From Alphaproteobacteria bacterium UBA3002 (GTDB taxonomy: Bacteria; Pseudomonadota; Alphaproteobacteria; Rickettsiales; UBA3002), in assembly GCA_002346425.1 (NCBI GenBank), contig DDZS01000059.1:1-39423 (forward strand): a stretch of DNA of 39,423 bases, read 5' to 3'. This document shows positions 24,162 to 32,820 of the stretch, piece by piece (position 1 is the first letter of the stretch; every line of letters starts with the position of its first letter). The notes beneath the pieces were generated by a model. The model did not search any database. It saw nothing but the letters and a program-made list of their open reading frames with translations, and was not told the origin of the DNA. The position numbers and the translations under genes were made by a program.

Positions 24162-26165
24162 ATGCTGAAGCAACGCTATATCGCCATGGGAATCATCCTA
24201 GCCTGCACTTCCGCGATGGCGGAGCCGTTGCGGCTTGACGTGCGTCCCAGCCCGCTCACACTACGGGAAGAAATCGAACAGGAGTTGCGAAGCATTCCCG
24301 GCGGCGTGTCTGTTACCAGCGATGACCAATGGAATGCCTCGCGCGGGCTTACCGTCAAAGACATGCTGGATTATACGCCCGGCATCATCGCGCAGCCACG
24401 CAACGGCGCGGAGTCTTCGCGCCTTTCAATTCGCGGCTCCGGTTTGGCCGAACAATTCCAAGGCCGCGGATTATTGCTTTTGCAAGATGGCGTGCCATTA
24501 AATTACCCGGATGGCAGTTTCGATTTTCACGAAATAGCGCCTTGGCAAATTGATTTGGTCACGGTCTATCGCGGTGCCAACGGGTTTAGCCAAGGCGCAG
24601 CCACTCTAGGCGGTGCCATCGATTTTATCACCCCGACTGGTCAAACCCAGCAAGGTAGCCTCATACGCGGGGAATTCGGCAGCTTCGGCACGCAGCATTT
24701 GCAGCTGTCGCACGGCCAGCAATCCGGCGATAGCGATGTTTACGCTTCTGCGATCTATCTGGGCCAGAATGGATTCCGCGGTCAGAATGATAAAGCCGCC
24801 CGACGCTTTAGCGGCAATGTAGGGCATCAATTCAACGATGCGCTTAGCACGCGTTTTTATCTCTATCATACCAGTGACCACGCCGAAATTCCGGGGACGT
24901 TATCCAAAGCCGAAATCATTGCCGATCCCGAGCAGGCGAAACCTATCAATGCCGCCCGCCATTATGCGCGTTTTGTCGATAGCACACGAGTGGCCAATCG
25001 CACCGAATGGACACAAGGCGACCTGACACTGCGCTCCACCCTTTACGCCCGCGACCGCAGCCTAGAAAATCCGGTTTTCACCTATATCAGCAACGATTCG
25101 CAGGATGTGGGCTGGCGTGGCTATGCAGAGCAGCAACTCGGCGCGCATCGGCTGCAAGCGGGAATGAATCTCGCCTATGGGCGCGGCAAAGAATTGCGTT
25201 ACGAAAATGATGCGGGCAAACCCGGCGATTTTTTATTGGAACGGCGCGAACAGGCCGCCAGTTACACCGCCTGGGCACAATATGATCACGCCATCCGCAG
25301 CGATATCACTGGGATCGTCGGTTTACAGGCTAACCACGCGACGCGGCGCATTGATCAACGCGCGCCAACGGCTACGGTCTTTGAAGCGGAGTATACTGGC
25401 CTGTCCCCTCGCCTAGGGGTGCTTTATGATATCAATCCATCGCATCAGCTTTTTGCCAATATCAGCCGCAGTTTTGAACCACCGACCACAGGTAATCTTT
25501 CCGGCGGCAACGATCCGGGTGCGCGCAAGCTCGATGCGCAAACGGCCACTAGCTATGAAATCGGTAGCCGGGGCGATTGGCAAGGCTGGCAATATGATAT
25601 TGCACTCTATCACGCTGAGCTGGAGAATGAGTTGCTGGCCTTCCAGTTCCCAGATGGAACCAGTGATACCGTGAATGCCGGAGACACCACCCATAGCGGG
25701 ATAGAATTGGCAGTGAATGGTGACCTGCTCCACGATCTCTGGCAAACGAAGGATGCGCTGCACCTGAACACCAGCTATGTGTATCAGCGCTTCCGGTTGC
25801 ATGACGACGCCGTTTTTGGCGATAAAACGCTACCCGGCGTGCCAGAACAGTATCTCCGCGCGCAACTGCTCTATCGGCACCCTTCTGGCCTGCAGCTGGG
25901 GCCGGATGTGGAATGGGTGCCAGACGCGCCGGTGGTTGATTTGGCAAACAGCCTGACCGCGCAATCTTATATATTACTCGGCGCGCAACTCGCTTATGCG
26001 CCAGAAGATACTGCCTATCAATGGCATGTGCGTGCGAGTAACCTGCTAGATAAAACCTATATCGCCACGTTCGATGTGCAGCCCGATGCGGCAGGCAGCG
26101 ACCTGCGGGCATTTTATCCCGGTGAAGGCCGCGCCATTTACGCCGGATTCAGTTACTCCTTCTGA
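24162..26165 (+). CDS. TonB-dependent outer-membrane receptor (FecA-like)
   Basis: Outer-membrane receptor of 667 residues. The signal peptide (MLKQRYIAMGIILACTSAMA) ends near residue 20. The plug domain shows DDQWNASRGLTVKDMLDYTPG, SRLSIRGSG, LLQDGVPLNYPDG and VYRGANGFSQGAATLGGAIDF. A long beta-barrel follows and ends in terminal Phe (YAGFSYSF). The plug style (SRLSIRGSGL...GRGLLLLQDGVPLN) resembles ferric-citrate/siderophore-type receptors, but the ligand is not established. It follows the Tat-exported reductase on the same strand. Its last 13 bases overlap the end of the convergent sorbosone-dehydrogenase-like gene, so both reading frames use the same DNA there. Confidence 0.9.
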   Translation: MLKQRYIAMGIILACTSAMAEPLRLDVRPSPLTLREEIEQELRSIPGGVSVTSDDQWNASRGLTVKDMLDYTPGIIAQPRNGAESSRLSIRGSGLAEQFQGRGLLLLQDGVPLNYPDGSFDFHEIAPWQIDLVTVYRGANGFSQGAATLGGAIDFITPTGQTQQGSLIRGEFGSFGTQHLQLSHGQQSGDSDVYASAIYLGQNGFRGQNDKAARRFSGNVGHQFNDALSTRFYLYHTSDHAEIPGTLSKAEIIADPEQAKPINAARHYARFVDSTRVANRTEWTQGDLTLRSTLYARDRSLENPVFTYISNDSQDVGWRGYAEQQLGAHRLQAGMNLAYGRGKELRYENDAGKPGDFLLERREQAASYTAWAQYDHAIRSDITGIVGLQANHATRRIDQRAPTATVFEAEYTGLSPRLGVLYDINPSHQLFANISRSFEPPTTGNLSGGNDPGARKLDAQTATSYEIGSRGDWQGWQYDIALYHAELENELLAFQFPDGTSDTVNAGDTTHSGIELAVNGDLLHDLWQTKDALHLNTSYVYQRFRLHDDAVFGDKTLPGVPEQYLRAQLLYRHPSGLQLGPDVEWVPDAPVVDLANSLTAQSYILLGAQLAYAPEDTAYQWHVRASNLLDKTYIATFDVQPDAAGSDLRAFYPGEGRAIYAGFSYSF

Positions 26166-27463
26166 TCGCCCGTATATTGCACAGACCAAACGGTATTGCC
26201 ATCGTCATCGACAGAGAGCAACATGCCATTCGGATGCATAACCAACCCAGTGGGGCGCCCATAGACTTCGTCTGCCGCTTCATCTTTTAGGAAGCCGGTG
26301 ATGAAATCTTCGGGCTGACCCGATGGCTCACCATTTTCAAAGGGAATAAAAATCACTTTATAGCCAGCGTATTTCGCACGGTTCCACGAGCCGTGTTGCG
26401 AAACAAAAAGGCCGTTATGGTATTTTTCGGGATAGGCATCCGCTGTGTAAAAGGCTAAATCCATCGCTGCGGTATGCGGGCCAACCGCATAATCCGGCAC
26501 AAGGGTTTCTTCGGGCAAATCTTCCGGCATTTTATCGGCCCAGCGCGGGTCGATATGGTCGCCATAATATTTATAGGGCCATCCATAAAAACCGCCTTCC
26601 TCTACACTCGTCACATAATCGGGCACCAGATTATCGCCCAACTCATCGCGCTCATTGACAGAGGTCCATAACTCGTCATTAGCCGGATTGAAGTCTAGCC
26701 CATTGGGATTACGCAGGCCCCAGGCGATTTGTTCCATTTTCTTAGACGTAGGATCAACGCGGAATACCTTGGCGCGCTGTTCTTCTTTTTCCATGCCATG
26801 CTCACCCACATTGCTGGAAGAGCCGATTGTCAGCAACAAATGCTTACCGTCTTTGTCTGGGATGACATTGCGCGTCCAATGGTGATTATACCCGCCGGCG
26901 GGAATATCTAAAATGTGCTCAGGCTCCGCTGTTATTTTGTCATCACTCCCGAGCTCATAAGAGTAGCGCACCAGCGCATCGGTATTGGCGATGTAGAGTT
27001 GCCCGTCCAAATAGGCCATCCCAAATGGCTGATTCAAATCCTCCAGTAGCACGTGTTTTTCTTCTGCCACCCCATCATTATCCGCATCGCGAAACAGCGT
27101 GACCCGATCGGCACTCACGCCGACGAGTTGCTGCGCCTCACGCACGCCGGGAACTTTGGAATAGGTATTGCCCTCGGAGATCAACACATCTTTGTTTGGT
27201 AACACATAAGCCCAGCGAGGATGGTCCAAATCGCCCGCGAATTTTTTTACCGTAAAGCCTTCCGGCACCACTGGCATTTTGCCTTCTTCCCACCCAACGA
27301 CACTCGTCCGCCGCGTGGCTGACTCGGTCGCAAACGGTTCCGGCAACTTAATTTCTTTGCTCGGGCCATACATATATTCTTCTGTAGAAGGCACCTGCCC
27401 CCAGGCAACGCTACTGGTCATCGCCGCGGCGAAGGCCAATGTTTTCATTCCGTATTTGTTCAT
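26153..27463 (-). CDS. Periplasmic sorbosone-dehydrogenase-like beta-propeller enzyme
   Basis: Exported protein of 436 residues of the PQQ-type sugar dehydrogenase/L-sorbosone dehydrogenase family, expected to oxidise a sugar or aldehyde in the periplasm. The signal peptide ends SVAWGQ near residue 23. The body shows repeating propeller strands and family motifs: GVSADRVTLFRDADNDGVAE, NHHWTRNVIPDKDGKHLLLTIGSSSN, WGLRNPNGLDFNP, GGFYGWPY and FVSQHGSWNR with GRPTGL near the end. Cofactor is probably PQQ by family analogy, but no PQQ biosynthesis gene is in the window. An AAAGGGA ribosome binding site precedes the ATG. It lies 23 bases after the YihY-like gene on the same strand. Confidence 0.88.
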   Translation of the reverse strand: MNKYGMKTLAFAAAMTSSVAWGQVPSTEEYMYGPSKEIKLPEPFATESATRRTSVVGWEEGKMPVVPEGFTVKKFAGDLDHPRWAYVLPNKDVLISEGNTYSKVPGVREAQQLVGVSADRVTLFRDADNDGVAEEKHVLLEDLNQPFGMAYLDGQLYIANTDALVRYSYELGSDDKITAEPEHILDIPAGGYNHHWTRNVIPDKDGKHLLLTIGSSSNVGEHGMEKEEQRAKVFRVDPTSKKMEQIAWGLRNPNGLDFNPANDELWTSVNERDELGDNLVPDYVTSVEEGGFYGWPYKYYGDHIDPRWADKMPEDLPEETLVPDYAVGPHTAAMDLAFYTADAYPEKYHNGLFVSQHGSWNRAKYAGYKVIFIPFENGEPSGQPEDFITGFLKDEAADEVYGRPTGLVMHPNGMLLSVDDDGNTVWSVQYTGDQKE

Positions 27464-27486
27464 AATGTCATCCCTTTATGGTGAAG

Positions 27487-28389
27487 TTACTGTGTTTGTA
27501 CCGCTTCCGTTACAGAGCCGCTAGAGCTGTCTTGTGCATCGGCGTGATACGCAAAACGATTTTCCTGATGCGAGCGCGAGACTTGCGCGCCGAAAAATAA
27601 AATGATGGAAGAATAGGACACCCATAACATCAACAGAATAAACGCGCCTGCTACCCCATAAGATGTTTGGGGTGCAAAAATATCGAAATACAGACCCAGC
27701 GCATATTCACCAATTAAGAATAACGCAGCGGAAACACCACCGCCCAATGCCGCGCTTTTCCATTGCACCCGCGTATCCGGCAGCAGCTTCAGCATCAGCG
27801 TAAATAACAGTGTAATCGTACAAAAGGAGACCGCCACATGCAGCAACCGGAAGAAAATAATAAACGAATCCACGATATACTGCATCAGCCAGTCGCTAAG
27901 AGCCGTCAGTAATGTGGTTAGCAATAGCGATGCGATGAGCGTAAAGCCGATGGCGAGCATCACAGTAAATGATAATAGCCGTTGCCGCAGGAGTGCGAGA
28001 ATGGACGGATGTTTATACGTTGCACAATCCCAAATGTGATTTAATGCCGTCTGCAACTGCTTAAACAAACGCAGCGAGGCATAAAGCAATATACCCATCC
28101 CCAGAATTAATGTGACATCGTCATCGCCATTTAATTCGGTCTGGTGAATGGTTTCCTCTAGTTTTTGGGTTCCGCTGGCACCGACGATGCCGCTTAGATA
28201 ATTATAAATCTCTGACTCTAATCGACCGCCCTCTAGAAATAAGGTGCTGATCGAAATCAACACAATGACCAAGGCTGGAAAAGAGAATAATGTGTAATAG
28301 GCCACTGCGGCGCTATAGGTAAACGGATCCTTGGCCGACCATTCGTTGACCAAACCAATCACCATTCGTACCCATTTCGACTGTAACAC
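27487..28389 (-). CDS. YihY/BrkB-family inner-membrane protein
   Basis: Integral membrane protein of 300 residues with about six membrane segments. Family marks are AKDPFTYSAAVAYYTLFSFPALVIV near the start, LRLFKQLQTALNHIWD in the middle and YGVAGAFILLMLWVSYSSIILFFGAQ before the C-terminal tail. The family was once called ribonuclease BN by mistake and is often labelled virulence factor BrkB; its true function is not settled. The start chosen is GTG 28389 with CAGGG upstream; an ATG eight codons later is possible. The gene precedes the sorbosone-dehydrogenase-like gene and may share its transcript. Confidence 0.9.
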   Translation of the reverse strand: MLQSKWVRMVIGLVNEWSAKDPFTYSAAVAYYTLFSFPALVIVLISISTLFLEGGRLESEIYNYLSGIVGASGTQKLEETIHQTELNGDDDVTLILGMGILLYASLRLFKQLQTALNHIWDCATYKHPSILALLRQRLLSFTVMLAIGFTLIASLLLTTLLTALSDWLMQYIVDSFIIFFRLLHVAVSFCTITLLFTLMLKLLPDTRVQWKSAALGGGVSAALFLIGEYALGLYFDIFAPQTSYGVAGAFILLMLWVSYSSIILFFGAQVSRSHQENRFAYHADAQDSSSGSVTEAVQTQ

Positions 28390-28459
28390 GGGTCTACCCT
28401 GCCCGCTTAGCGTATAAGAAATCCATATGGCGCGTGGTAATTATTTTGCCTTACAATAT

Positions 28460-29356
28460 TTAATGCATCCTAGCCTGTTTACGATGTTCTCGTATCATGA
28501 GAATAACACCGCCGAAGGCGAGACCGAAGCCCACGAGATGCATCCATTCAAACATCTCCCCCAATAAAACATACGATAAGATCAGCGCACTCAGCGGCAT
28601 GATTGCCATAAATGCAGCGGCGATATGACCTGGTACCTGCTTAATGCCGCGATACCAACAGAGTGTTCCTAAAGCCATGGTCCCAACTCCCCACCAAATA
28701 AGGGCCAAAGCGTCGGAGAAGCTCATCCCATCCACTGCTTCGCCTGGCCATTCCCATAACAACCATGGTACCAATATCACCCCAGAAAGTAAGGCAGAAA
28801 GACATGCGAGCGTTATCGGTTTCATATCATTCGAACCAAGTTTGCCCAGTAATGTATAGGTCGCTTCACAACAGATGGCGCCAAACACCAGCAGCGAACC
28901 AAGCACGAGGGAATTTCCGCTACCTTCCCCCCCAGAAGTGAGATGCATTAATAACGTCCCCCCAACACCTAAACCCAGCGCGCCAATTTTTCGTGCATTG
29001 ATATGCTCGCCCATAAAAAGAACTGCGCCCATTGCTGTAACAGCGGGGGTGGCGCTCATGATCACGCTGCCCATGACACCACTAATCATTTGCATGCCGT
29101 ATAGCATCAGAAACGTGAATCCGAGATTACCGATGATTGCTACTCCAATGATGACATACCAATCATGGCGAGTGCGTTTGAAACAGCTCGGGTCAAGCTT
29201 TAACATAAAAGGGAGTAATACGAGTCCAGCAATCAGTAATCGTGCAGCGGAACCGGCGTAAATCGGAAACACATCGGAGACAAGTTTGCTAACTGGGGTT
29301 GCGCTGCCATAAAAGGCCATTCCGGCAGCAAGTAGTAAGTACACGCGAGTATTCAT
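28460..29356 (-). CDS. EamA/DMT-family transporter
   Basis: Inner-membrane permease of 298 residues with about ten membrane helices arranged as two EamA halves. Visible are the GSATPVSKLVSDVFP and GSAARLLIAGLVLLP region in the first half, VIMSATPAVTAMGAVLFMGEHI at the end of it, and AAFMAIMPLSALILSYVLLGE in the second. The substrate is unknown; relatives export amino acids, drugs or metabolites. I use ATG 29356, which overlaps the ligD stop by one base (TAATG), although the frame has an ATG at 29374 inside ligD. This overlap makes the transporter the third gene of a ku-ligD operon, an unusual companion for repair genes. Confidence 0.88.
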   Translation of the reverse strand: MNTRVYLLLAAGMAFYGSATPVSKLVSDVFPIYAGSAARLLIAGLVLLPFMLKLDPSCFKRTRHDWYVIIGVAIIGNLGFTFLMLYGMQMISGVMGSVIMSATPAVTAMGAVLFMGEHINARKIGALGLGVGGTLLMHLTSGGEGSGNSLVLGSLLVFGAICCEATYTLLGKLGSNDMKPITLACLSALLSGVILVPWLLWEWPGEAVDGMSFSDALALIWWGVGTMALGTLCWYRGIKQVPGHIAAAFMAIMPLSALILSYVLLGEMFEWMHLVGFGLAFGGVILMIREHRKQARMH

Positions 29357-31803
29357 TAACTTAATGCATGCCATACGGATTTGGTTAATGACTGCCGGGT
29401 GGATTGATATTCTTTAAGCCAAGTGCGCGCCTGCTTTTTGCGTTTTAGAACTGCTGGAATATCGAATTGATGTGCTGATGTAAGCGCGGATAGTTCTTTC
29501 CAGAATAAGGGTGTCGCAACCGGTGCCCCCGGGCGAGAACGGACGCCATAATCCATAACTGACGTCGCCGCATAATCATTGCGGAAATAGTCGATAAATA
29601 TTTTTCCATGCCGTTTGGCTTTACTCATGGTCGCGGTATAGGCCTCCGGCACGTCGCTCACCATGCGCTCTGCAAAGCGGCGGGTGAAATCTTTCACTTC
29701 CTCCCACTCATGGCGGCGATCAATCGGCACTAGGACATGCAACCCCTTGCCACCTGAGGTTTTGACAAAACTTTCCAGGCCCAGATGTTCCAATCGGGCT
29801 TTGATATCTTGTGCGGCTAATTTTATCGCATCGAAGGGTATACCCTCATCCGGATCCAGATCGAACACGATGCGATCCGGGCGATCGACCTTATCGATTT
29901 TCGATCCCCATGGATGTACTTCGATAACCCCCATCTGCACCAATTCCACCAGACCTTCCGGCTTGCTGATATACATATAATCATAAGTTTTATTTTTATG
30001 TTTTACATCGATGGGCTGAATATGTTCAGGCATTCCTTTGCCTTTTCCGCGTTGGAAAAAACATTCATGGTCGATCCCACCGGGACAGCGCACCACGCTA
30101 ATCAGCCGGTTTTCAATTTGCGGCATAATGATCTCTGCCATCTCGGCATAATAGTGCGCTAACTGGCCTTTGGTGTAATCTGTGTTAGGAAATATGACCC
30201 GATCGGGATGGGAGATGCGCACGCCGCTCACCGTAATATCTTTATCTGATTTTTTTGGAGCTGAAGAGTGTTGGGACATAGGCACCTCTTTGTGAATCTC
30301 TTCCGGCGCTTTATCTTCGCGTAGCCCCTGATAGGATGCGTGACGCACTTTGCCGCCTTTGGTCCAAGCCGCGAAACGAACCTCGCATAATTCCTGCGGG
30401 GATACCCAGACTGTGCCGGTCTGACGTCCGGGGCTTTCGGCGAAAGGGTGCGTTTGGCGCGTTAAGGACGTTAGTTTCTTAAATAACAGGGTTGCCGCTT
30501 TTTGATTAAAGCCCGTTCCCACTTTTCCCGCATAGTGCAATTGCTTGTTTTTATAATAGCCTAAATGCAATGCGCCGATGGCTTTGGGATTATCACTTGC
30601 GGGTAAAAATCCGCAAATGACGAATTCCTGTCGCTTAATGCATTTGCTTTTCACCCAGCTTTTGCTGCGCCCGCTACGATATGGCGCGTCCAGACGTTTT
30701 GAGATGATGCCTTCCAACCCTAACTTGCAGGCTTCTCCAATTACCTGTTCGCTTTTGCCTGTGAAGGTTTCGCTGAGATGTAACGTCTCGCTGGTATGAT
30801 TCGCAAACAATGCCTCTAGGGCGTGGCGACGTTCGTGAAATGGTTGGTCGGTGTGATCCGTGCCGTCATGAAAAAGCAGGTCGAATAGATAGAGTTGCAT
30901 CGGCGCGTCGGGCACGCTGAGAGCGTTTTGTAGCGCTTTGAAATCCGTAAGCCCATCCGCGTCCACCATCACTGCCTCGCCATCCAAGACCAGCGTCCCA
31001 AGATTTAGCTTCTTAATAGCCGCTTCGAGGACGGGGAATTTATGCGTCCATACATGGCCATTGCGCGTGCGAATCGCTACCTTGCCTTGTGAGACAAAAA
31101 CCAGCACGCGGTAGCCATCATATTTAACTTCGTGCATCCAATGTTTACCGCTGGGCGGTTTCTCCCCCAACATTGCCAGTTGTGGGCCTTTGAATTGATG
31201 TAATAATGTGTCCAGTGACGCGGTATTTTTCTTCGCCTTCATCTGTTCAATCGTGATCTCGCTTTTGATACTCCCGGGGTTGGCTTTGGTAATGTTGTTT
31301 TTGCGCGAGGCGATCGCGTCATCCCCTTTGATTAACAGCCAATTTTCTTTGCCTTCGTTGCGCGTGCCGCCCATGCGCGCCAAGGTCCACTGGCCAGAAA
31401 GCCGTTCGCCTTTCAGCGTGAAGGATAGTTTTCCTTGCTGAAGTGCGGCAAGCGGGTCCTTTGTTTCCGGCACCCATTCGCCTGAGTCCCAGATGATGAC
31501 ATGCCCGGCTCCATAATGATGTTCAGGGATCACCCCTTCAAAAGCCGCATAATCCAGCGGATGGTCTTCCGTGCGCACTGCGAGCCGTTTGTCGGATGGG
31601 TTGAGCGAGGGTCCTTTTGGAATCGCCCAGCTTTTTAACACGCCATCCATTTCTAAGCGGAAATCGTAATGTAACCGTGAGGCTGCGTGTTTCTGAATTA
31701 CAAATGAGAGATTGCGTTTTTTACGCCGGCCGGTTTTACCTCCGGGCTCTGGAGTCGCGTTAAAATCGCGTTTGGCATTATAGGTGTCGATGGAATATGC
31801 CAT
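29356..31803 (-). CDS. ligD: Multidomain ATP-dependent DNA ligase LigD (NHEJ)
   Basis: End-processing and sealing enzyme of bacterial non-homologous end joining. The 815 residues have three domains in the Pseudomonas order. The 3'-phosphoesterase (about 30-165) has QKHAASRLHYDFRLE with His39, His45 and Asp47. The ligase (about 200-515) has nucleotidyl Lys227 in EVKYDGYRVLV and later GLEGIISKRLDAPYRSGRS. The polymerase/primase domain (about 535-800) has VRCPGGIDHECFFQRG, VFDLDPDEG metal-binding acids and SGGKGLHVLVP. All catalytic motifs look intact. A linker of about 20 residues precedes the polymerase domain. The gene starts four bases after the Ku stop, fitting co-expression with its DNA-end-binding partner. 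Confidence 0.95.
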   Translation of the reverse strand: MAYSIDTYNAKRDFNATPEPGGKTGRRKKRNLSFVIQKHAASRLHYDFRLEMDGVLKSWAIPKGPSLNPSDKRLAVRTEDHPLDYAAFEGVIPEHHYGAGHVIIWDSGEWVPETKDPLAALQQGKLSFTLKGERLSGQWTLARMGGTRNEGKENWLLIKGDDAIASRKNNITKANPGSIKSEITIEQMKAKKNTASLDTLLHQFKGPQLAMLGEKPPSGKHWMHEVKYDGYRVLVFVSQGKVAIRTRNGHVWTHKFPVLEAAIKKLNLGTLVLDGEAVMVDADGLTDFKALQNALSVPDAPMQLYLFDLLFHDGTDHTDQPFHERRHALEALFANHTSETLHLSETFTGKSEQVIGEACKLGLEGIISKRLDAPYRSGRSKSWVKSKCIKRQEFVICGFLPASDNPKAIGALHLGYYKNKQLHYAGKVGTGFNQKAATLLFKKLTSLTRQTHPFAESPGRQTGTVWVSPQELCEVRFAAWTKGGKVRHASYQGLREDKAPEEIHKEVPMSQHSSAPKKSDKDITVSGVRISHPDRVIFPNTDYTKGQLAHYYAEMAEIIMPQIENRLISVVRCPGGIDHECFFQRGKGKGMPEHIQPIDVKHKNKTYDYMYISKPEGLVELVQMGVIEVHPWGSKIDKVDRPDRIVFDLDPDEGIPFDAIKLAAQDIKARLEHLGLESFVKTSGGKGLHVLVPIDRRHEWEEVKDFTRRFAERMVSDVPEAYTATMSKAKRHGKIFIDYFRNDYAATSVMDYGVRSRPGAPVATPLFWKELSALTSAHQFDIPAVLKRKKQARTWLKEYQSTRQSLTKSVWHALS

Positions 31804-31806
31804 ATA

Positions 31807-32646
31807 TTATGCTGCTTTATCACTGGACTTTTTACGCGTGCTTTTCTTTTTTCTCCCTCCTTCTGCTTGCTCCAGACTGGCTTTCAATGCTGACACAATA
31901 TCCACCACTTTACCTTTAGAAGGTTTGGTGCCACCACCGCTCGATTTACCTTTTTTGCCTTTCAGTTTGGCCTCAATAATATCCAGCAAGCCTTCTTGGT
32001 AATGATCTTTAAACGCTTTCGGATCGAAGGGTTTGCTTTTCTTCTCTATCAAGGCTTCCGCTAATTCCATTTGCTCTTTATCGACGGAAGTTTTCTGCGG
32101 CAAACTTTCAAAATAATTCTCCGCTTCGCGTACCTCATACGCATAGCGTAGCGTATCTAGCACCAACCCCTTGCCGCAAGGGCGCAAGGTAACGATACGT
32201 TCTTTATTATTCAGCACGATTTGCCCAATTGCAGCTTTTCCGGATTTTTTCAGTGCTTCGCGCACAGTCAGATAGGCTTCTTCGGCGATGTCGCCATCGG
32301 GCGCGACATAATAAGAGCGTTCAAAATAGATAGGATCGACATCATCGATATTGGTAAATTGCACTAATTCGATGGTATGTTTGCTTTCAAGCTTTAACTC
32401 ATCCAGATCTTTATCGTCAATCGGCACGAACTGGCCTTTTTCATATTCGTAGCCTTTAATAATATCTTCCGCTTCGACGATGTCGCCGCTTTCGTTCACT
32501 TTCTGATAATGTATGCGTTCACCACTGTCTTCGTCATATTGATGCAATGCGATTTTTTCTGTCGATGTAATCGCAGCGTGTAAACGTACGCTGAAACTTA
32601 CCAGTGATAAGCGAATATGGCCTTTCCAATAGGCACGTGCTGCCAT
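31807..32646 (-). CDS. ku: Ku DNA end-binding protein (NHEJ)
   Basis: Homodimeric ring protein that threads onto broken DNA ends and recruits LigD. I place the start at ATG 32646 (MAARAYWKGHIRLSLVSF), with GGAG eight bases upstream, giving 279 residues, a normal bacterial Ku length; the frame extends upstream to 32694 without support. Family motifs are YWKGHIRLSLVSFSVRL, EDIIKGYEYEKGQFVPI, FERSYYVAPDG, ALIEKKSKPFDPKAFKDHYQE and a Lys/Arg-rich C-terminal tail (GGRKKKSTRKKS) that probably contacts DNA or LigD. It is the first gene of ku-ligD-EamA and is divergent from a large catalase gene, sharing the 174-base region between them. Confidence 0.95.
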   Translation of the reverse strand: MAARAYWKGHIRLSLVSFSVRLHAAITSTEKIALHQYDEDSGERIHYQKVNESGDIVEAEDIIKGYEYEKGQFVPIDDKDLDELKLESKHTIELVQFTNIDDVDPIYFERSYYVAPDGDIAEEAYLTVREALKKSGKAAIGQIVLNNKERIVTLRPCGKGLVLDTLRYAYEVREAENYFESLPQKTSVDKEQMELAEALIEKKSKPFDPKAFKDHYQEGLLDIIEAKLKGKKGKSSGGGTKPSKGKVVDIVSALKASLEQAEGGRKKKSTRKKSSDKAA

Positions 32647-32820
32647 GATTTTTCTCCATCTATAACAGATTAGTGTTAGTGGGTTTTTCATCATAAACCG
32701 ATGCGTGCCACGCGTAGAACTATAAGGAATCTATAAATTTTCTAGCGCTTACCTTACCTATGGATTCTTTATTCTAGAGCATAGATAGATACCCCATTCA
32801 CTTCAGACACAGGGATCATC
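32647..32820. promoter_or_regulatory. Divergent ku/catalase promoter region
   Basis: This 174-base gap must carry the start signals for ku (left) and the catalase (right). Visible elements are the inverted repeat GCGTG-C-CACGC at 32703-32713 and, just after it, two CTATAA direct repeats (around 32720-32736). The second could be a stationary-phase-type -10 element for the catalase. No clear -35 element and no GGAAC...CGTT general-stress promoter was found, so the assignment is weak. Confidence 0.3.

Noticed and set aside
32647..32820. General-stress (EcfG-type GGAAC...CGTT) promoter for ku or catalase
   Set aside because: No GGAAC with CGTT at 16-17 bases on either strand; only GGAAT-like partial matches.
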